Assembly: GCF_002287135.1 (NCBI RefSeq)
Contig: NZ_NESU01000006.1
Span: forward strand, 38,566-102,565
Length of the DNA stretch: 64,000 bases
Reading direction: 5' to 3'
Source: Helicobacter sp. TUL
GTDB taxonomy: Bacteria; Campylobacterota; Campylobacteria; Campylobacterales; Helicobacteraceae
A model generated the notes under the pieces. It worked only from the letters and a program-made list of their open reading frames with translations, made no database searches and had not been told where the DNA came from. Positions 46,070 to 55,427 of this stretch are shown piece by piece. Position numbers and translations under genes: made by a program. Each line of letters opens with the position of its first letter. Position 1 is the stretch's first letter.

Positions 46070-46081
46070 AAAGGATATTTC

Positions 46082-46807
46082 GTGAATCTAGGACTTCCTA
46101 TTGCATTGTGGCGAGGTGATATTCCCCCTCCAAAAACCGCCTATAAACAAACAAATATTTTTTTGCGTCATAAGGACTTACAGAGTATTTGTGATTGTGA
46201 GGATTTTCACTCACAAGCCACTACATCACGAGATTATAAACATATTATTATTTTTGTTGGTGGGCTTATGGATAGCTATCATCATGTAGTATTTAGGGAA
46301 TTTGCACAATTTGTAAATGGTAGCTATCAAAAACTTGCACATATTCCTTTTTGTGCAAAAATATATACAACCTTTGATAGTAAAGCACTTTTTTATGCGT
46401 GCTTACCCACACTTATTAATGCGGGGTATTATCCTTATATATTTGCGCATAGCTGGGGAGCAGCAAATATTACAAAGGTCTTAGCAACGCTACATCTTGC
46501 ACCACAAAGCATTCCTTTGCTTGTAACAATGGATCCTGTGGGGTATTGGCGCTTGAAAGAAAAGCCACAAAGTATCCAAAAATGGGTGAATATTTATATC
46601 GCCGATAAATGGCAACATATCACACCACCAAATATTTGCACATATTTTGGACATGCTTGGAATCATTGTATTAGCGCTGATAGGGAAATTGCAGTGCAAA
46701 ACTATCATATATCTACTAAGAGTGCTAAAAATCAAAAAATTATCACACATGCTAGCATTAGAACAATGCTACATTATTTTAATACAAGCACAGAATTTTC
46801 TTTGTGA
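46082..46807 (+). CDS. Alpha/beta-hydrolase-like protein, unknown substrate
   Basis: 241 residues, cytoplasmic. Fold clues: an early strand HIIIFVGGLMDSYHH that could form the oxyanion hole, a nucleophile elbow FAHSWGAANI (Ser near 126), an acid in LLVTMDPVGYW and late His residues (YHIS, ITHASI). The order Ser-Asp-His suits a lipase/esterase-type hydrolase. Elbow form AHSWGA departs from GxSxG. I cannot name a family. GTG start with AAGGATATTTC in front; it follows thiE after 12 bases and is convergent with the sulfatase-fold gene. Confidence 0.65.
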   Translation: MNLGLPIALWRGDIPPPKTAYKQTNIFLRHKDLQSICDCEDFHSQATTSRDYKHIIIFVGGLMDSYHHVVFREFAQFVNGSYQKLAHIPFCAKIYTTFDSKALFYACLPTLINAGYYPYIFAHSWGAANITKVLATLHLAPQSIPLLVTMDPVGYWRLKEKPQSIQKWVNIYIADKWQHITPPNICTYFGHAWNHCISADREIAVQNYHISTKSAKNQKIITHASIRTMLHYFNTSTEFSL

Positions 46808-46825
46808 TACCAATATAGTGAGAAT

Positions 46826-48802
46826 CTATTCTATCTTATAACCATTTTTAAAGATCCACCAACTTAAAGCTCGTGCTTCTTGCAAATGCTGATACAAAGA
46901 AGAGGCAAGCTCCTTGTCTTTTGTGCGCTCTAAGCCTTGACTCACATACTCTATATGCGCCCCATCGTAGATAAATCGCTCATTTGCTACCACTTTATTA
47001 CCAAATGCTTTATAGAGATTTTCTTGATATGGGCTGTTTTTGTTGCTAAGAAGTGGTCTTCCAAAACTTACATATTCGTGTTTGTTTGGTGCCACTAACT
47101 CAAGGATTGTTGGCACAATATCCACATGTGAACCCACATTGGAAAGCATTATGGGCTTTAGACTTGGTGCATAGAGAATAAAAGGCACATTATATTTGTT
47201 TTTTGGTGTAGAGATTTTGGCGGTGTTATGCGTGCTTGTTATCACAAATAGCGCATTTGGGAATCTCTCGCTTATATCTGCTATAAATTTAGCCAAAATC
47301 TTATCTTGTTGGTATAGATAGCTTAATAGATGTATATCACCTTGTTTAGCGATTTCTGGATGTGTCTGTATGAATTCTTGTATATATTGCGTATAGTTAG
47401 ATTCTATCTCTTGATCTTTGGTATAAGGCGTGGTTACTATAACATTAAAGCTTTTTTGTTGATAGCCTACAAACAATCTATCTCGCACGAAATTTACAAG
47501 GTATTGGTTATAAGCACCCATTGTATGTTCATATGGAGGTTTATAGGATCGTGTTTTGGCGTTTTGGGTAATTTGTGTGTCATAAAAACTCTTATCAAAA
47601 CCTTGGGAATGCACAAACTCATCAAGTTTATCCCAATGATCTCTATTGCCACCAAAGAAAAAGTTTGTTGTATATCCCAATGCTTTGAAATTCATTGCCA
47701 ACGAAGTTTTGAGATTCTCAATCTGCTTGGAGGCAAGGCGTAAATCAATACCGATATCAAAAAGACCACTTATTTGCGTTTCAAGACTAGCTATATCACT
47801 AGAGGCATTTTCCAAAAAGATATTTGCCTTAAATGCACCCTCTGATACAAGTGCGTTTAGTTCGCTACATACTCCAATCTCATCAACCCCTTTTTCAAAA
47901 CACCAGTCATTGAGTTCATCAACGATGATATAAAAAATATGATTAATTTGCGTGTTAGATGCGTTGTTGGTGCTTTTTTGGAGAAGCTTTTGCAAATCAT
48001 AGTGTGGCAAATCCTCTTGTAGTTCAAAAAAATCTTTTACAACCTCTGTGGGTGATTGATCTATGTAATCACCAAAAGAGGAATGATTGATTTGTTTATA
48101 GAGTTTGTATGTTTTACTAAGGCTATGTATCGCGTTAGGTAGTGTTTTTTGGAGATTGCTATGGAGCTGTAAGTGTTTTGTCGCTATATTCCTTAATGCA
48201 AAAGCCTCCCAAATCACAAAACATACCACAAGAATAAGCAGGGGCGAATATTTGGGAGCTTGATAGGAGAGGCGTGTATATGGATTTGTTTGATACACAA
48301 AATCTATAATCTTAAAGCCAATGCGCATAATCCCCAAAAACACAAGACAACTTATAAGAAAGATAAAAAGTTTCCAGTGTGTGTATTCTTCCCAAGGTGC
48401 TATAAAAATAGAAAATTGTATATTGTCGCGAAACAAATTTGCATCAAAGATATCGTGATAAAGATGATAAAACCATATTTGGCTCAAACCTACATAGAGA
48501 CTTATGATGATACACAAGACAGCAAGTATATGTAAAATCTTGCGTCCCATAGAGGATTGATACAAAAAAAGACCCAAGATAAACATTATAAGTGTCAGAA
48601 TTCCTACGATATTGCTATCATATAACAAGCCATAAAATAGTATTCGGAAATAGGTAGAAAAAGGAATATGTGTTATGTCGTGATCAAAAACATCAATATA
48701 TGCCACAAACCCTAAACGCAGCGCAAAAAAGACTCCATATATCGTGAGTGCAAAAACCACACACTTCCACAATGAAGCTCTAAACCAAAATGCGTTTTTC
48801 AT
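46826..48802 (-). CDS. Membrane-bound sulfatase-fold enzyme (LTA synthase/phosphotransferase type)
   Basis: 658 residues. Five membrane helices in the first 220 residues, then a soluble periplasmic domain of the alkaline-phosphatase superfamily: INHIFYIIVDELNDW, ASSDIASLETQISGL, FFFGGNRDHWDKLDEF, FVITSTHN and FILYAPSLKPIML with SHVDIVPTILELV. The layout is that of lipoteichoic-acid-synthase and phosphoglycerol or phosphoethanolamine transferases, which decorate envelope glycans. Some metal-binding positions differ from the norm (see findings). ATG after AAGGAAATATT, overlapping the gene before it by 23 bases. Confidence 0.75.
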   Translation of the reverse strand: MKNAFWFRASLWKCVVFALTIYGVFFALRLGFVAYIDVFDHDITHIPFSTYFRILFYGLLYDSNIVGILTLIMFILGLFLYQSSMGRKILHILAVLCIIISLYVGLSQIWFYHLYHDIFDANLFRDNIQFSIFIAPWEEYTHWKLFIFLISCLVFLGIMRIGFKIIDFVYQTNPYTRLSYQAPKYSPLLILVVCFVIWEAFALRNIATKHLQLHSNLQKTLPNAIHSLSKTYKLYKQINHSSFGDYIDQSPTEVVKDFFELQEDLPHYDLQKLLQKSTNNASNTQINHIFYIIVDELNDWCFEKGVDEIGVCSELNALVSEGAFKANIFLENASSDIASLETQISGLFDIGIDLRLASKQIENLKTSLAMNFKALGYTTNFFFGGNRDHWDKLDEFVHSQGFDKSFYDTQITQNAKTRSYKPPYEHTMGAYNQYLVNFVRDRLFVGYQQKSFNVIVTTPYTKDQEIESNYTQYIQEFIQTHPEIAKQGDIHLLSYLYQQDKILAKFIADISERFPNALFVITSTHNTAKISTPKNKYNVPFILYAPSLKPIMLSNVGSHVDIVPTILELVAPNKHEYVSFGRPLLSNKNSPYQENLYKAFGNKVVANERFIYDGAHIEYVSQGLERTKDKELASSLYQHLQEARALSWWIFKNGYKIE

Positions 48803-49388
48803 AATATTTCCTTAGTGATATAAAACTCATAAAAAGCGTGTAGCCTACACTATAAACCCACAAATACGGACAAAAGATGTTATCTAAGATATTGTGCGTA
48901 TCTGTGAAAAAGAGAGCAACAGAGGCTAAAGCAAGAAAGATTCCCATAAGCATATCACTATATATCATCACTGCTATCACACCCAATACAATGAGATTTT
49001 CAAAAATTGGATCAAAATGATAAACATCAAGCCAAGGCACTATGTTTAGCGTGCCTAATAGCAATAATGCCCCAAAGACTGCGTAATACAAAAATGTTAT
49101 GGGTTGTAATGCAAGGGGTATGGAGATTTGTTTGTGCATAAGAGTCCCAACATCTTGCACAAAAGTTTTAGCCAAAAAAGTAAGCGCAATCAAAATAGTT
49201 ATAATGCTTGGTGCATCAAAAAACGCATATATGATTTCAATACTACTATAATGTGTAAAAAATATCGGCATACAGGCTAATACAATACATATAAGACACA
49301 ATATATATTTCACAAGAATCCTAGATTCTAACAAGTGAGCGCCAAGCCATAATATAATCGCTACATACATAATCCATAAGCCAAACAT
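48780..49388 (-). CDS. Polytopic inner-membrane protein, unknown
   Basis: 202 residues, about six or seven membrane helices with short loops (for example IMYVAIILWLGAHLL, IITILIALTFLAKTF, YYAVFGALLLLGTL, MLMGIFLALASVALFF). I recognise no family. It sits between the sialidase-like gene (29 bases upstream) and the sulfatase-fold gene (overlapping by 23 bases), so it is most likely a working partner of one of them. Confidence 0.7.
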   Translation of the reverse strand: MFGLWIMYVAIILWLGAHLLESRILVKYILCLICIVLACMPIFFTHYSSIEIIYAFFDAPSIITILIALTFLAKTFVQDVGTLMHKQISIPLALQPITFLYYAVFGALLLLGTLNIVPWLDVYHFDPIFENLIVLGVIAVMIYSDMLMGIFLALASVALFFTDTHNILDNIFCPYLWVYSVGYTLFMSFISLRKYYEKRILV

Positions 49389-49417
49389 TGTTACTTAACC
49401 TTTTTAACCCTTAGTGT

Positions 49418-50749
49418 CTAAAATATTGGCATATAAAGCCCATTGTGCGCAAAATAAAAATCTCTAAGATACAAAAGTGGATCTTCTCCAGTATCTTTAT
49501 CTTGTTCTTTAAAAAATACGGGATTTTTTTCTTTTGCTTGAGCGATAAGCTCTTGGAGTGTATCAAGGCGCACCTTGGCATATTTAATTTGTTTGCGATT
49601 GTAAGTGTATGTGATGTAGAGATTTTGAGAATCTAGCACTGCAGCAGGATAGCTTACCTCTCCATTTTTGCTAATATCAAGTGTTAAAAGTCGCTCAAAC
49701 ATACCTTGTGCAGAATCTTTTAGCCAAAATATACTCAATGAAGCCCTAGAATGAATATGAATGTCTTCCCCATAAAGCTGATACAACTCCAAAAGAGGAT
49801 TATTAAAGCCATCATTATGGATTAGCACGACTTCTCCTCCGATATTTACAAGCACACTTGAGCTATCATAATTTATGAGATTTGTTTGTATAGGTTTGTG
49901 CCATACATTGCCCATATCATCGCAATGTTGCAAATACGCATAATCAGCGTGATATGATCGAGAAAACTCAAGGCATTCAGAAGAAGTAGTAGCGACTATA
50001 CTAGGTTGGAGTTGCCCACGCAAATTATTAAGGCGTTTGCTAAACTGCATATGTCCTTGCGCGTCAAAGAAAAGTGCAAGCGGGTATTTGTCGGCAAGTT
50101 CATGATATACTGGAAGCATAAATCCGCCATTTTCTAGCAAAACCGCTGGAGTTCGCACGAGATGAGAAAAATTTACAAACACCCCTAAATGCAATTCTCC
50201 AACATAGGTGAGATTCTCTAAAGTCTCATCAAATAAAAGTTGATAGATTTTGGAAGTGCTCCACCCACCCAAGCTTACCCCCACAACAAAGAGGTGCGTC
50301 CTACCCAAACTATCGCGAAATGCGACTGGATTACCAAGCTTTTTTATGAATTTGTCACTTTGTTTAGATAGCCATTCTGGCGTGAGAATAGGTTTTGGCT
50401 CACTCCAAGACTTACTACCTTTGTATAAAAAGCTTTGATAAATCTTGACATTACGAGATCCCTCTTTGTCTCCGGCAAAAAACAACACCATAAGTTTAGA
50501 ATCTAAATCCAATACAGAGCTTGCATGTGCGCTTTTTTCAAAATTTGGCACAAGGATAAAATCTTGTGAAGAATCTTGCATATCTTGTGCGGTATTTTGC
50601 AAGAGAATAGGGGAGTTATCAGAAAGCGGTGAGAGTGAATCTGGTGTGCGTAAAATAAATGGTGCAGTGTTAGTGTATGTGCTTTGGTAGGTAGCTATAC
50701 TTAGCGTTAATGCGCAAACTCCAAAACACACAAACTTAAGGATTCTCAT
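49418..50749 (-). CDS. Sialidase-like beta-propeller protein (BNR_2 type)
   Basis: 443 residues. An N-terminal signal or anchor (FVCFGVCALTLSIATYQS) leads into a propeller. Family-like pieces: SSVLDLDSKLMVLFFAGDKE, KSWSEPKPILTPEWL, VRTPAVLLENGGFMLPVYHE, GQLQPSIVATT and VLIHNDGFNNPLLELY. These resemble exo-sialidase-like proteins of the BNR_2 family, although clear Asp boxes (SxDxGxTW) are lacking. It may bind or cut a surface or host glycan. It starts 3 bases after the aminotransferase stop. Confidence 0.7.
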   Translation of the reverse strand: MRILKFVCFGVCALTLSIATYQSTYTNTAPFILRTPDSLSPLSDNSPILLQNTAQDMQDSSQDFILVPNFEKSAHASSVLDLDSKLMVLFFAGDKEGSRNVKIYQSFLYKGSKSWSEPKPILTPEWLSKQSDKFIKKLGNPVAFRDSLGRTHLFVVGVSLGGWSTSKIYQLLFDETLENLTYVGELHLGVFVNFSHLVRTPAVLLENGGFMLPVYHELADKYPLALFFDAQGHMQFSKRLNNLRGQLQPSIVATTSSECLEFSRSYHADYAYLQHCDDMGNVWHKPIQTNLINYDSSSVLVNIGGEVVLIHNDGFNNPLLELYQLYGEDIHIHSRASLSIFWLKDSAQGMFERLLTLDISKNGEVSYPAAVLDSQNLYITYTYNRKQIKYAKVRLDTLQELIAQAKEKNPVFFKEQDKDTGEDPLLYLRDFYFAHNGLYMPIF

Positions 50750-50752
50750 AAA

Positions 50753-51940
50753 TTATTGAGAATCCTTAATAAATCGCGCAATTCGTTCTATTCCTAATTG
50801 AATCTGCTCTGTGTTGCATGCAAAAGAAAAGCGCACATAGCCATCTTTACCAAAAGCGCTACCTGGGACAAGTGCCACGCCTTGAGATTGCAATAGCTCT
50901 TGACAAAACCGCATAGAATCTCCCTTAAATTTTGCAATTTCTTGGATATTGGGGAAGAGATAAAATGCTCCTTGTGGCTTTTGGAGACTAATGCCTGGCA
51001 AGGTATTAAAGAGTTTGTAAGCAACTTCCATGCGTTCTTTAAATGCAAGACGCATTTCTTCTATGTCTGCCACGCATTCTTTACCAAGTGCGACTACACT
51101 TGCTTTTTGCGCGATAGAATTGACATTTGAGGTGCATTGACTTTGGAGATTATCCATATATTTGATAAGCTGCTTATCTTTACAAGCGACATAGCCTACA
51201 CGCCACCCTGTCATCGCTACTGCCTTGCTCAATCCATTAATAAGAATTGTGCGCTCTAGCATATCTTGACTAATAGCTGCACTAGAGCAAAAGGTTATAT
51301 CATAGACAAGTTTTTCATAGATTTCATCACTAAGCACCCAAATATTACTTCCTGCCAATATCTGTGCTAATTCTTCTAGCTCTTCCTTGCTATATACTAT
51401 GCCTGTAGGGTTTGAAGGAGAATTTAAGACAAGCATTTTTGTCTTGGGTGTGATGGCTTCTTTGAGCTGTTTTGGTGTGATTTTAAAATTTTGCTTTTCG
51501 TCTGTAGGGATAAAAACATTTGTTCCACCACAATATGTTACAATTTCTGGATAACTCACCCAATATGGCGTAGGAATTATTACTTCATCACCCTCGCATA
51601 CAAGTGCTTGAAGCACATTAAAGAGCGAATGTTTGGCGCCATTACTTACAATAACCTCACTAGGGTCGTAATGTAAGCCATTTTCGCGCTCAAGCTTTTC
51701 GCAAATTGCTTTGCGTAATTCTGGAATACCACCCACTGCTGTATAATGTGTAAATCCACTATTAAGTGCTCGTATTGCCTCATCTCTGATAGGTTTTGGC
51801 GTATCAAAATCTGGCTCACCGGCTGAAAAACTTAAAATATCTTTGCCTTGTGCTTTAAGATCGCGTGCTAGAGAGCTAATTGCAATAGTAGTAGATTCAC
51901 TAAGAAGCTGGATTCTAGGTGCATATGTAGGATTTTGCAT
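50753..51940 (-). CDS. aspC: Aspartate aminotransferase (class I PLP)
   Basis: 395 residues. DILSFSAGEPDFDTPKPIRD at the start, FTHYTAVGGIPELRKAI, the NSPSNPTGIVYSKEELEE loop, the Schiff-base Lys in LINGLSKAVAMTGWRVGYVA, and the C-terminal Arg in YVRFSFACN. This is the bacterial Ib subgroup that makes aspartate from oxaloacetate. It heads the transcript that carries the sialidase-like and sulfatase-fold genes, with TTGGAGAAAAT-type ribosome-binding sequence before the ATG. Confidence 0.92.
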   Translation of the reverse strand: MQNPTYAPRIQLLSESTTIAISSLARDLKAQGKDILSFSAGEPDFDTPKPIRDEAIRALNSGFTHYTAVGGIPELRKAICEKLERENGLHYDPSEVIVSNGAKHSLFNVLQALVCEGDEVIIPTPYWVSYPEIVTYCGGTNVFIPTDEKQNFKITPKQLKEAITPKTKMLVLNSPSNPTGIVYSKEELEELAQILAGSNIWVLSDEIYEKLVYDITFCSSAAISQDMLERTILINGLSKAVAMTGWRVGYVACKDKQLIKYMDNLQSQCTSNVNSIAQKASVVALGKECVADIEEMRLAFKERMEVAYKLFNTLPGISLQKPQGAFYLFPNIQEIAKFKGDSMRFCQELLQSQGVALVPGSAFGKDGYVRFSFACNTEQIQLGIERIARFIKDSQ

Positions 51941-52054
51941 ATTTTCTCCTTATGCGTTAATCTGTAGCCTTTTTATTGAAAGATTAAGATTGTAATATAT
52001 CTTTACTTTTACAAAACTTATGTAATGGTGTTGTGTAATGAATGTATGCAAACA

Positions 52055-53032
52055 TTAGCCATTAAAATACACAAGAGCAGAGCCCCAAGTAAATCCTCCA
52101 CCAAATGCATCAAGCAGGAGTAGATCACCATTTTTAAGCTTGCCTTGCGTATAGATTTCATCAATAGCCATAGGAATTGAGGCAGCAGAAGTATTGCCGT
52201 ATTTTTGCACGGTGAGCACAATTTGTTCTGGAGAGAAGTCTAGCATTTCTCCAACAGCATTAATAATGCGTAGATTTGCTTGATGTGGCACAAAGAAATT
52301 CACATCTTGAGGTTTAATGGCATTATGTTCCAAAATATCTTTCACATCTTGCGCAAGTGTTTTTACTGCCTGTTTAAAAACTTCATTACCCTTCATTTGT
52401 AGGCATTGTTTTGGTGAATTGCTTGTAGCACCAAGTCTAGGTGTATATAGCAAATCAGCATATTGCCCATTTGCAGCGACATGCACATCAAGAATAGATT
52501 TAGATTTCTCTGTCGTGGCACTCACAACTGCAGCACCACTTCCATCTCCAAAAAGCACACATGTGCCACGATCTTGAAAATCTAGCACTGAACTTACTTT
52601 TTCAGCCCCTATGATGAGAATATTTTTGTAAGTGCGTGATTGTATAAAAGATTTTGCTATATCAAGAAGATAGATAAAACCGCTACATGCGCTACTAATA
52701 TCAAAAGCGGGTTTATTGTGTATCCCAAGTTTATGAGCAGTAATGCACGCTGTGGAAGGCATTGTAAGATAATCTGGACTTAATGTAGCAACGATTACGA
52801 CATCAATGTCATTGGGTGTGAGGTTGGCGCGCTCTATAGCAAGTTTTCCTGCTTCATAAGCAAGATCACTTGTGTTTTGCTCCGGAGCAGCAAAGTAACG
52901 CGTTTGAATACCTGTTCTCTTGCTAATCCACTCATCGCTCGTATCTAAGGTTTTTTCAAAATCCTTATTGCTTACGCATTGTGATGGCACATAAGATGCA
53001 ATAGATTTGAGTGAAGCAAAGAGTTGTTCCAT
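52055..53032 (-). CDS. fabH: 3-oxoacyl-ACP synthase III
   Basis: 325 residues. FabH starts fatty acid synthesis by joining acetyl-CoA to malonyl-ACP. The triad is complete: Cys in [17 protein letters not shown], His in [14 protein letters not shown], Asn in [14 protein letters not shown]. The GTG/ATG start follows AAGGAATACT. It lies 8 bases after plsX, in the fixed order ndk, DUF177, rpmF, plsX, fabH. Confidence 0.96.
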   Translation of the reverse strand: MEQLFASLKSIASYVPSQCVSNKDFEKTLDTSDEWISKRTGIQTRYFAAPEQNTSDLAYEAGKLAIERANLTPNDIDVVIVATLSPDYLTMPSTACITAHKLGIHNKPAFDISSACSGFIYLLDIAKSFIQSRTYKNILIIGAEKVSSVLDFQDRGTCVLFGDGSGAAVVSATTEKSKSILDVHVAANGQYADLLYTPRLGATSNSPKQCLQMKGNEVFKQAVKTLAQDVKDILEHNAIKPQDVNFFVPHQANLRIINAVGEMLDFSPEQIVLTVQKYGNTSAASIPMAIDEIYTQGKLKNGDLLLLDAFGGGFTWGSALVYFNG

Positions 53033-53040
53033 AGTATTCC

Positions 53041-54024
53041 TTATCGAGATTCAAAAACCTTCTCTAGTTTTGCACAAATGTCAGAATCTAGGGCGTGGAG
53101 TGCTTGATACACAGCACATTCTATAGCTCTAGCATTTGAGCTTCCGTGGCTAATAATCACAACATTTTTGACGCCTAGCAATGGTGCGCCACCATACTCA
53201 CTATGATCGATTTTCTTTTTAAGATTCTTGAATGCACCTTTCATAAGCATTGCGCCAAGTGTGCGAATAGGGCATTTCTTGATTTCTTGCTTAAGGATTT
53301 GGGAAATAGCACTTGCTACACCCTCGCTTGCCTTGAGGACAAGGTTGCCTGAAAATCCATCACACACGACTACATCGACACTGCCATTAAAGATGTCTCT
53401 TCCCTCTACATTGCCTTGAAAAAACTCAAATTCTTTTAACAATGGAAATGTTGCTTTGGTGAGTTCATTGCCCTTTGTGTCTTCCTCGCCATTAGATAGA
53501 AGTCCTACGCGTGGATTAGCATATCCCATAACACTCTTGGCATATTCATGCCCCATAATGGCAAAATCCACTAGGTATTCGGGTTTGCAGTCTGTGTTTG
53601 CTCCAGCATCAAGTATCATACTAGGATTGCCATTGATAGTTGGCATAGTAGTGCAGATTGCAGGGCGAGAAACACCCTTAATTCTACCAAGCTTAAGAGT
53701 AGCAAGACTCATTGTTGCGCCACTATGTCCGGGTGATACAAGCGCATCAGCTTTGCCCTCACGCACAAGCTCTGTAGCGACAAAAATAGAAGTTTCCTTG
53801 CGTTTTGATGCATTTGTTGCACTTTCTTCCATTTTGACATAATCTAGGCAATGCACAATTTGCACACGATTTACAAGCTCACTTGGCAATAATGGGCTAA
53901 TTTTGGCTTCATCACCTACAATAAGGGCTTGAAATTCTCTATGCTTTAAGGCTTCTACCACACCAAGCACAATGGGCTCGATACCATGATCTGCACCCAT
54001 TACATCAATGGCAATTTTTCGCAT
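53041..54024 (-). CDS. plsX: Phosphate acyltransferase PlsX
   Basis: 327 residues. Turns acyl-ACP into acyl-phosphate for phospholipid synthesis. Signatures: [59 protein letters not shown] and [20 protein letters not shown]. It follows rpmF after about 40 bases with AGGGAGGAG before the ATG, and fabH comes 8 bases later. Confidence 0.96.
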   Translation of the reverse strand: MRKIAIDVMGADHGIEPIVLGVVEALKHREFQALIVGDEAKISPLLPSELVNRVQIVHCLDYVKMEESATNASKRKETSIFVATELVREGKADALVSPGHSGATMSLATLKLGRIKGVSRPAICTTMPTINGNPSMILDAGANTDCKPEYLVDFAIMGHEYAKSVMGYANPRVGLLSNGEEDTKGNELTKATFPLLKEFEFFQGNVEGRDIFNGSVDVVVCDGFSGNLVLKASEGVASAISQILKQEIKKCPIRTLGAMLMKGAFKNLKKKIDHSEYGGAPLLGVKNVVIISHGSSNARAIECAVYQALHALDSDICAKLEKVFESR

Positions 54025-54065
54025 CGACTCCTCCCTCTTTCAAACACACAAAATATCAAATATGC

Positions 54066-54215
54066 TTACTTGTATTGTCCGCTAAATTTATTGATACGAT
54101 GAGGCATTTTCCAGCTGCCATCTTTATCCTTGATAGGCATTGCAAGACTTACTTTGTAGTGTGTTCTTCGCTTTGCTGCGCGTGTTTTACTTACTCTTCT
54201 TTTTGGAACTGCCAT
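54066..54215 (-). CDS. rpmF: 50S ribosomal protein L32
   Basis: 49 residues, too short for most gene lists. It reads [20 protein letters not shown] at the start and ends [19 protein letters not shown]; the first twenty residues are the L32 signature. No zinc cysteines are present, which is the C-minus form known in Helicobacter. ATG with AAAAGGAGAATAAT upstream. It lies between the DUF177 gene (start-to-stop 1 base) and plsX, the usual order. Confidence 0.95.
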   Translation of the reverse strand: MAVPKRRVSKTRAAKRRTHYKVSLAMPIKDKDGSWKMPHRINKFSGQYK

Positions 54216-54216
54216 A

Positions 54217-54570
54217 TTATTCTCCTTTTATGTGATAATCCATTTTTATAGATTCTATCTCGCTTTGCAAGATATACTCTAAGTCTATAAAACCATCGAA
54301 AAACTCGATAACATCAAGGCTATCAAGATTACTTTGGCTTTGTGTATCCCAAACACCATCTGAAATATACAAAACCAAAGGCTCATTAAAATCTTTGATA
54401 AAAGTTTCTCCGCTTTGCGCACAAATAAGCTCTAAACCACCACTAAGCGTGGCATCAAGTTTAGAAAGCTTAGAATCTACACGAGTAAGTGTGCCACGAA
54501 GCTCCAAACCCTCAGATTCTAAACTAAAGGATTTTGGTGATGCGGCAACTTTTCTAAAAGCAATTTTCAT
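54217..54570 (-). CDS. DUF177 (YceD-like) protein
   Basis: 117 residues. Position directly before rpmF is itself diagnostic for the YceD/DUF177 family, which is linked to 23S rRNA or ribosome assembly. In sequence, [20 protein letters not shown] and [12 protein letters not shown], then [17 protein letters not shown], match; the usual second cysteine pair is lost, with only one Cys remaining. The ATG has only a weak ribosome-binding site, so it may rely on ndk transcription. Confidence 0.75.
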   Translation of the reverse strand: MKIAFRKVAASPKSFSLESEGLELRGTLTRVDSKLSKLDATLSGGLELICAQSGETFIKDFNEPLVLYISDGVWDTQSQSNLDSLDVIEFFDGFIDLEYILQSEIESIKMDYHIKGE

Positions 54571-54617
54571 AGATTACTTTGTGCATTTTTTAAGATACAA
54601 AACACAAAATGCTATTA

Positions 54618-55031
54618 CTAGCAAATTTCTCGCTTGGCAAAGAAAAATGCAATTTCATTTTTAGCATTTTCAAGGCTATCGCTACCATGCACAGCATTTG
54701 CATCGATACTATCGGCAAAGTCTGCTCTGATTGTTCCAGGTTTTGCTTCTTTAGGATTTGTCGCACCCATAAGATCGCGATTTTTAAGCACAGCATTTTC
54801 TCCCTCTAGCACCATAACGACTACAGGACCGCTTACCATAAAATCAACAAGGTCATTAAAAAATGGGCGTTCTTTGTGTATTGCATAAAATTCTTTTGCA
54901 TCACAGCGTCCAAGTTGGAGTTTTTTCATCGCTGCTATACGCAAACCATTGCTTTCAAATCTATCAATAATTTTACCAATAACGCCCTTTTTGACAGCAT
55001 CAGGCTTAATGATAGAGAGAGTTTGTTCCAT
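54618..55031 (-). CDS. ndk: Nucleoside diphosphate kinase
   Basis: 137 residues. [19 protein letters not shown] at the start, [18 protein letters not shown], and the active-site line [20 protein letters not shown] with the phosphorylated His. Balances nucleoside triphosphate pools. ATG with AGGAGAATCATT upstream. It stands first in the ndk-DUF177-rpmF-plsX-fabH order. Confidence 0.97.
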   Translation of the reverse strand: MEQTLSIIKPDAVKKGVIGKIIDRFESNGLRIAAMKKLQLGRCDAKEFYAIHKERPFFNDLVDFMVSGPVVVMVLEGENAVLKNRDLMGATNPKEAKPGTIRADFADSIDANAVHGSDSLENAKNEIAFFFAKREIC

Positions 55032-55172
55032 AATGATTCTCCTAAAAAGAAATAAAAGTGAGGGATTCTAGCACAAATAAGTTTTTTAAAACCTTAGAAA
55101 ACTTAAACTAACACTTTTTGTGCTGTATTTTATAGAATCTAGTAGCAAATTATAGTGTTTTAGAGGTTTATA

Positions 55173-55219
55173 GAAAGCCTAGAAAATTTTGTGTATGCAA
55201 ACCTTGCATAGAGGCTTTC
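55173..55219 (-). terminator. Nested hairpin just after the cstA-kstA operon
   Basis: Outer arms GAAAGCCT (55173-55180) and AGGCTTTC (55212-55219) enclose a second perfect stem, TATGCAA (55194-55200) and TTGCATA (55204-55210), with a 3-base loop and an A/T-rich bulge on one side. It begins one base after the kstA stop on the minus strand. Likely a terminator or an RNA-stabilising end; no long U run follows. Confidence 0.5.
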
Positions 55220-55220
55220 A

Positions 55221-55427
55221 TCAACATTTTGCCCTGCCTGAACCATATTTTTTTTCCATTGCTTCCTTAAAAAATTCCCTTTGTGTTTTGGGAATCTTGT
55301 CGGGGTGATGAATGCGCATATGCTCCAAATATTTGTCATAACTTGGCATACCTACGAGCAAATGCAAGAATCTATCGGAGCGTTGATAGATTCTTTGCGC
55401 ATGCCTCCAAATTTTTGCAAATATCAT
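55221..55427 (-). CDS. kstA: YbdD/YjiX family small protein, partner of CstA
   Basis: 68 residues. The line MPSYDKYLEHMRIHHPDKIP with the following KTQREFFKEAMEKKYG is the whole family signature. YbdD-type proteins go with CstA/BtsT transporters and are needed for their activity. The ATG overlaps the cstA stop by four bases, so the two are translated together. The symbol follows the naming of the Campylobacter and Helicobacter pair and is less certain than the family. Confidence 0.85.
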   Translation of the reverse strand: MIFAKIWRHAQRIYQRSDRFLHLLVGMPSYDKYLEHMRIHHPDKIPKTQREFFKEAMEKKYGSGRAKC

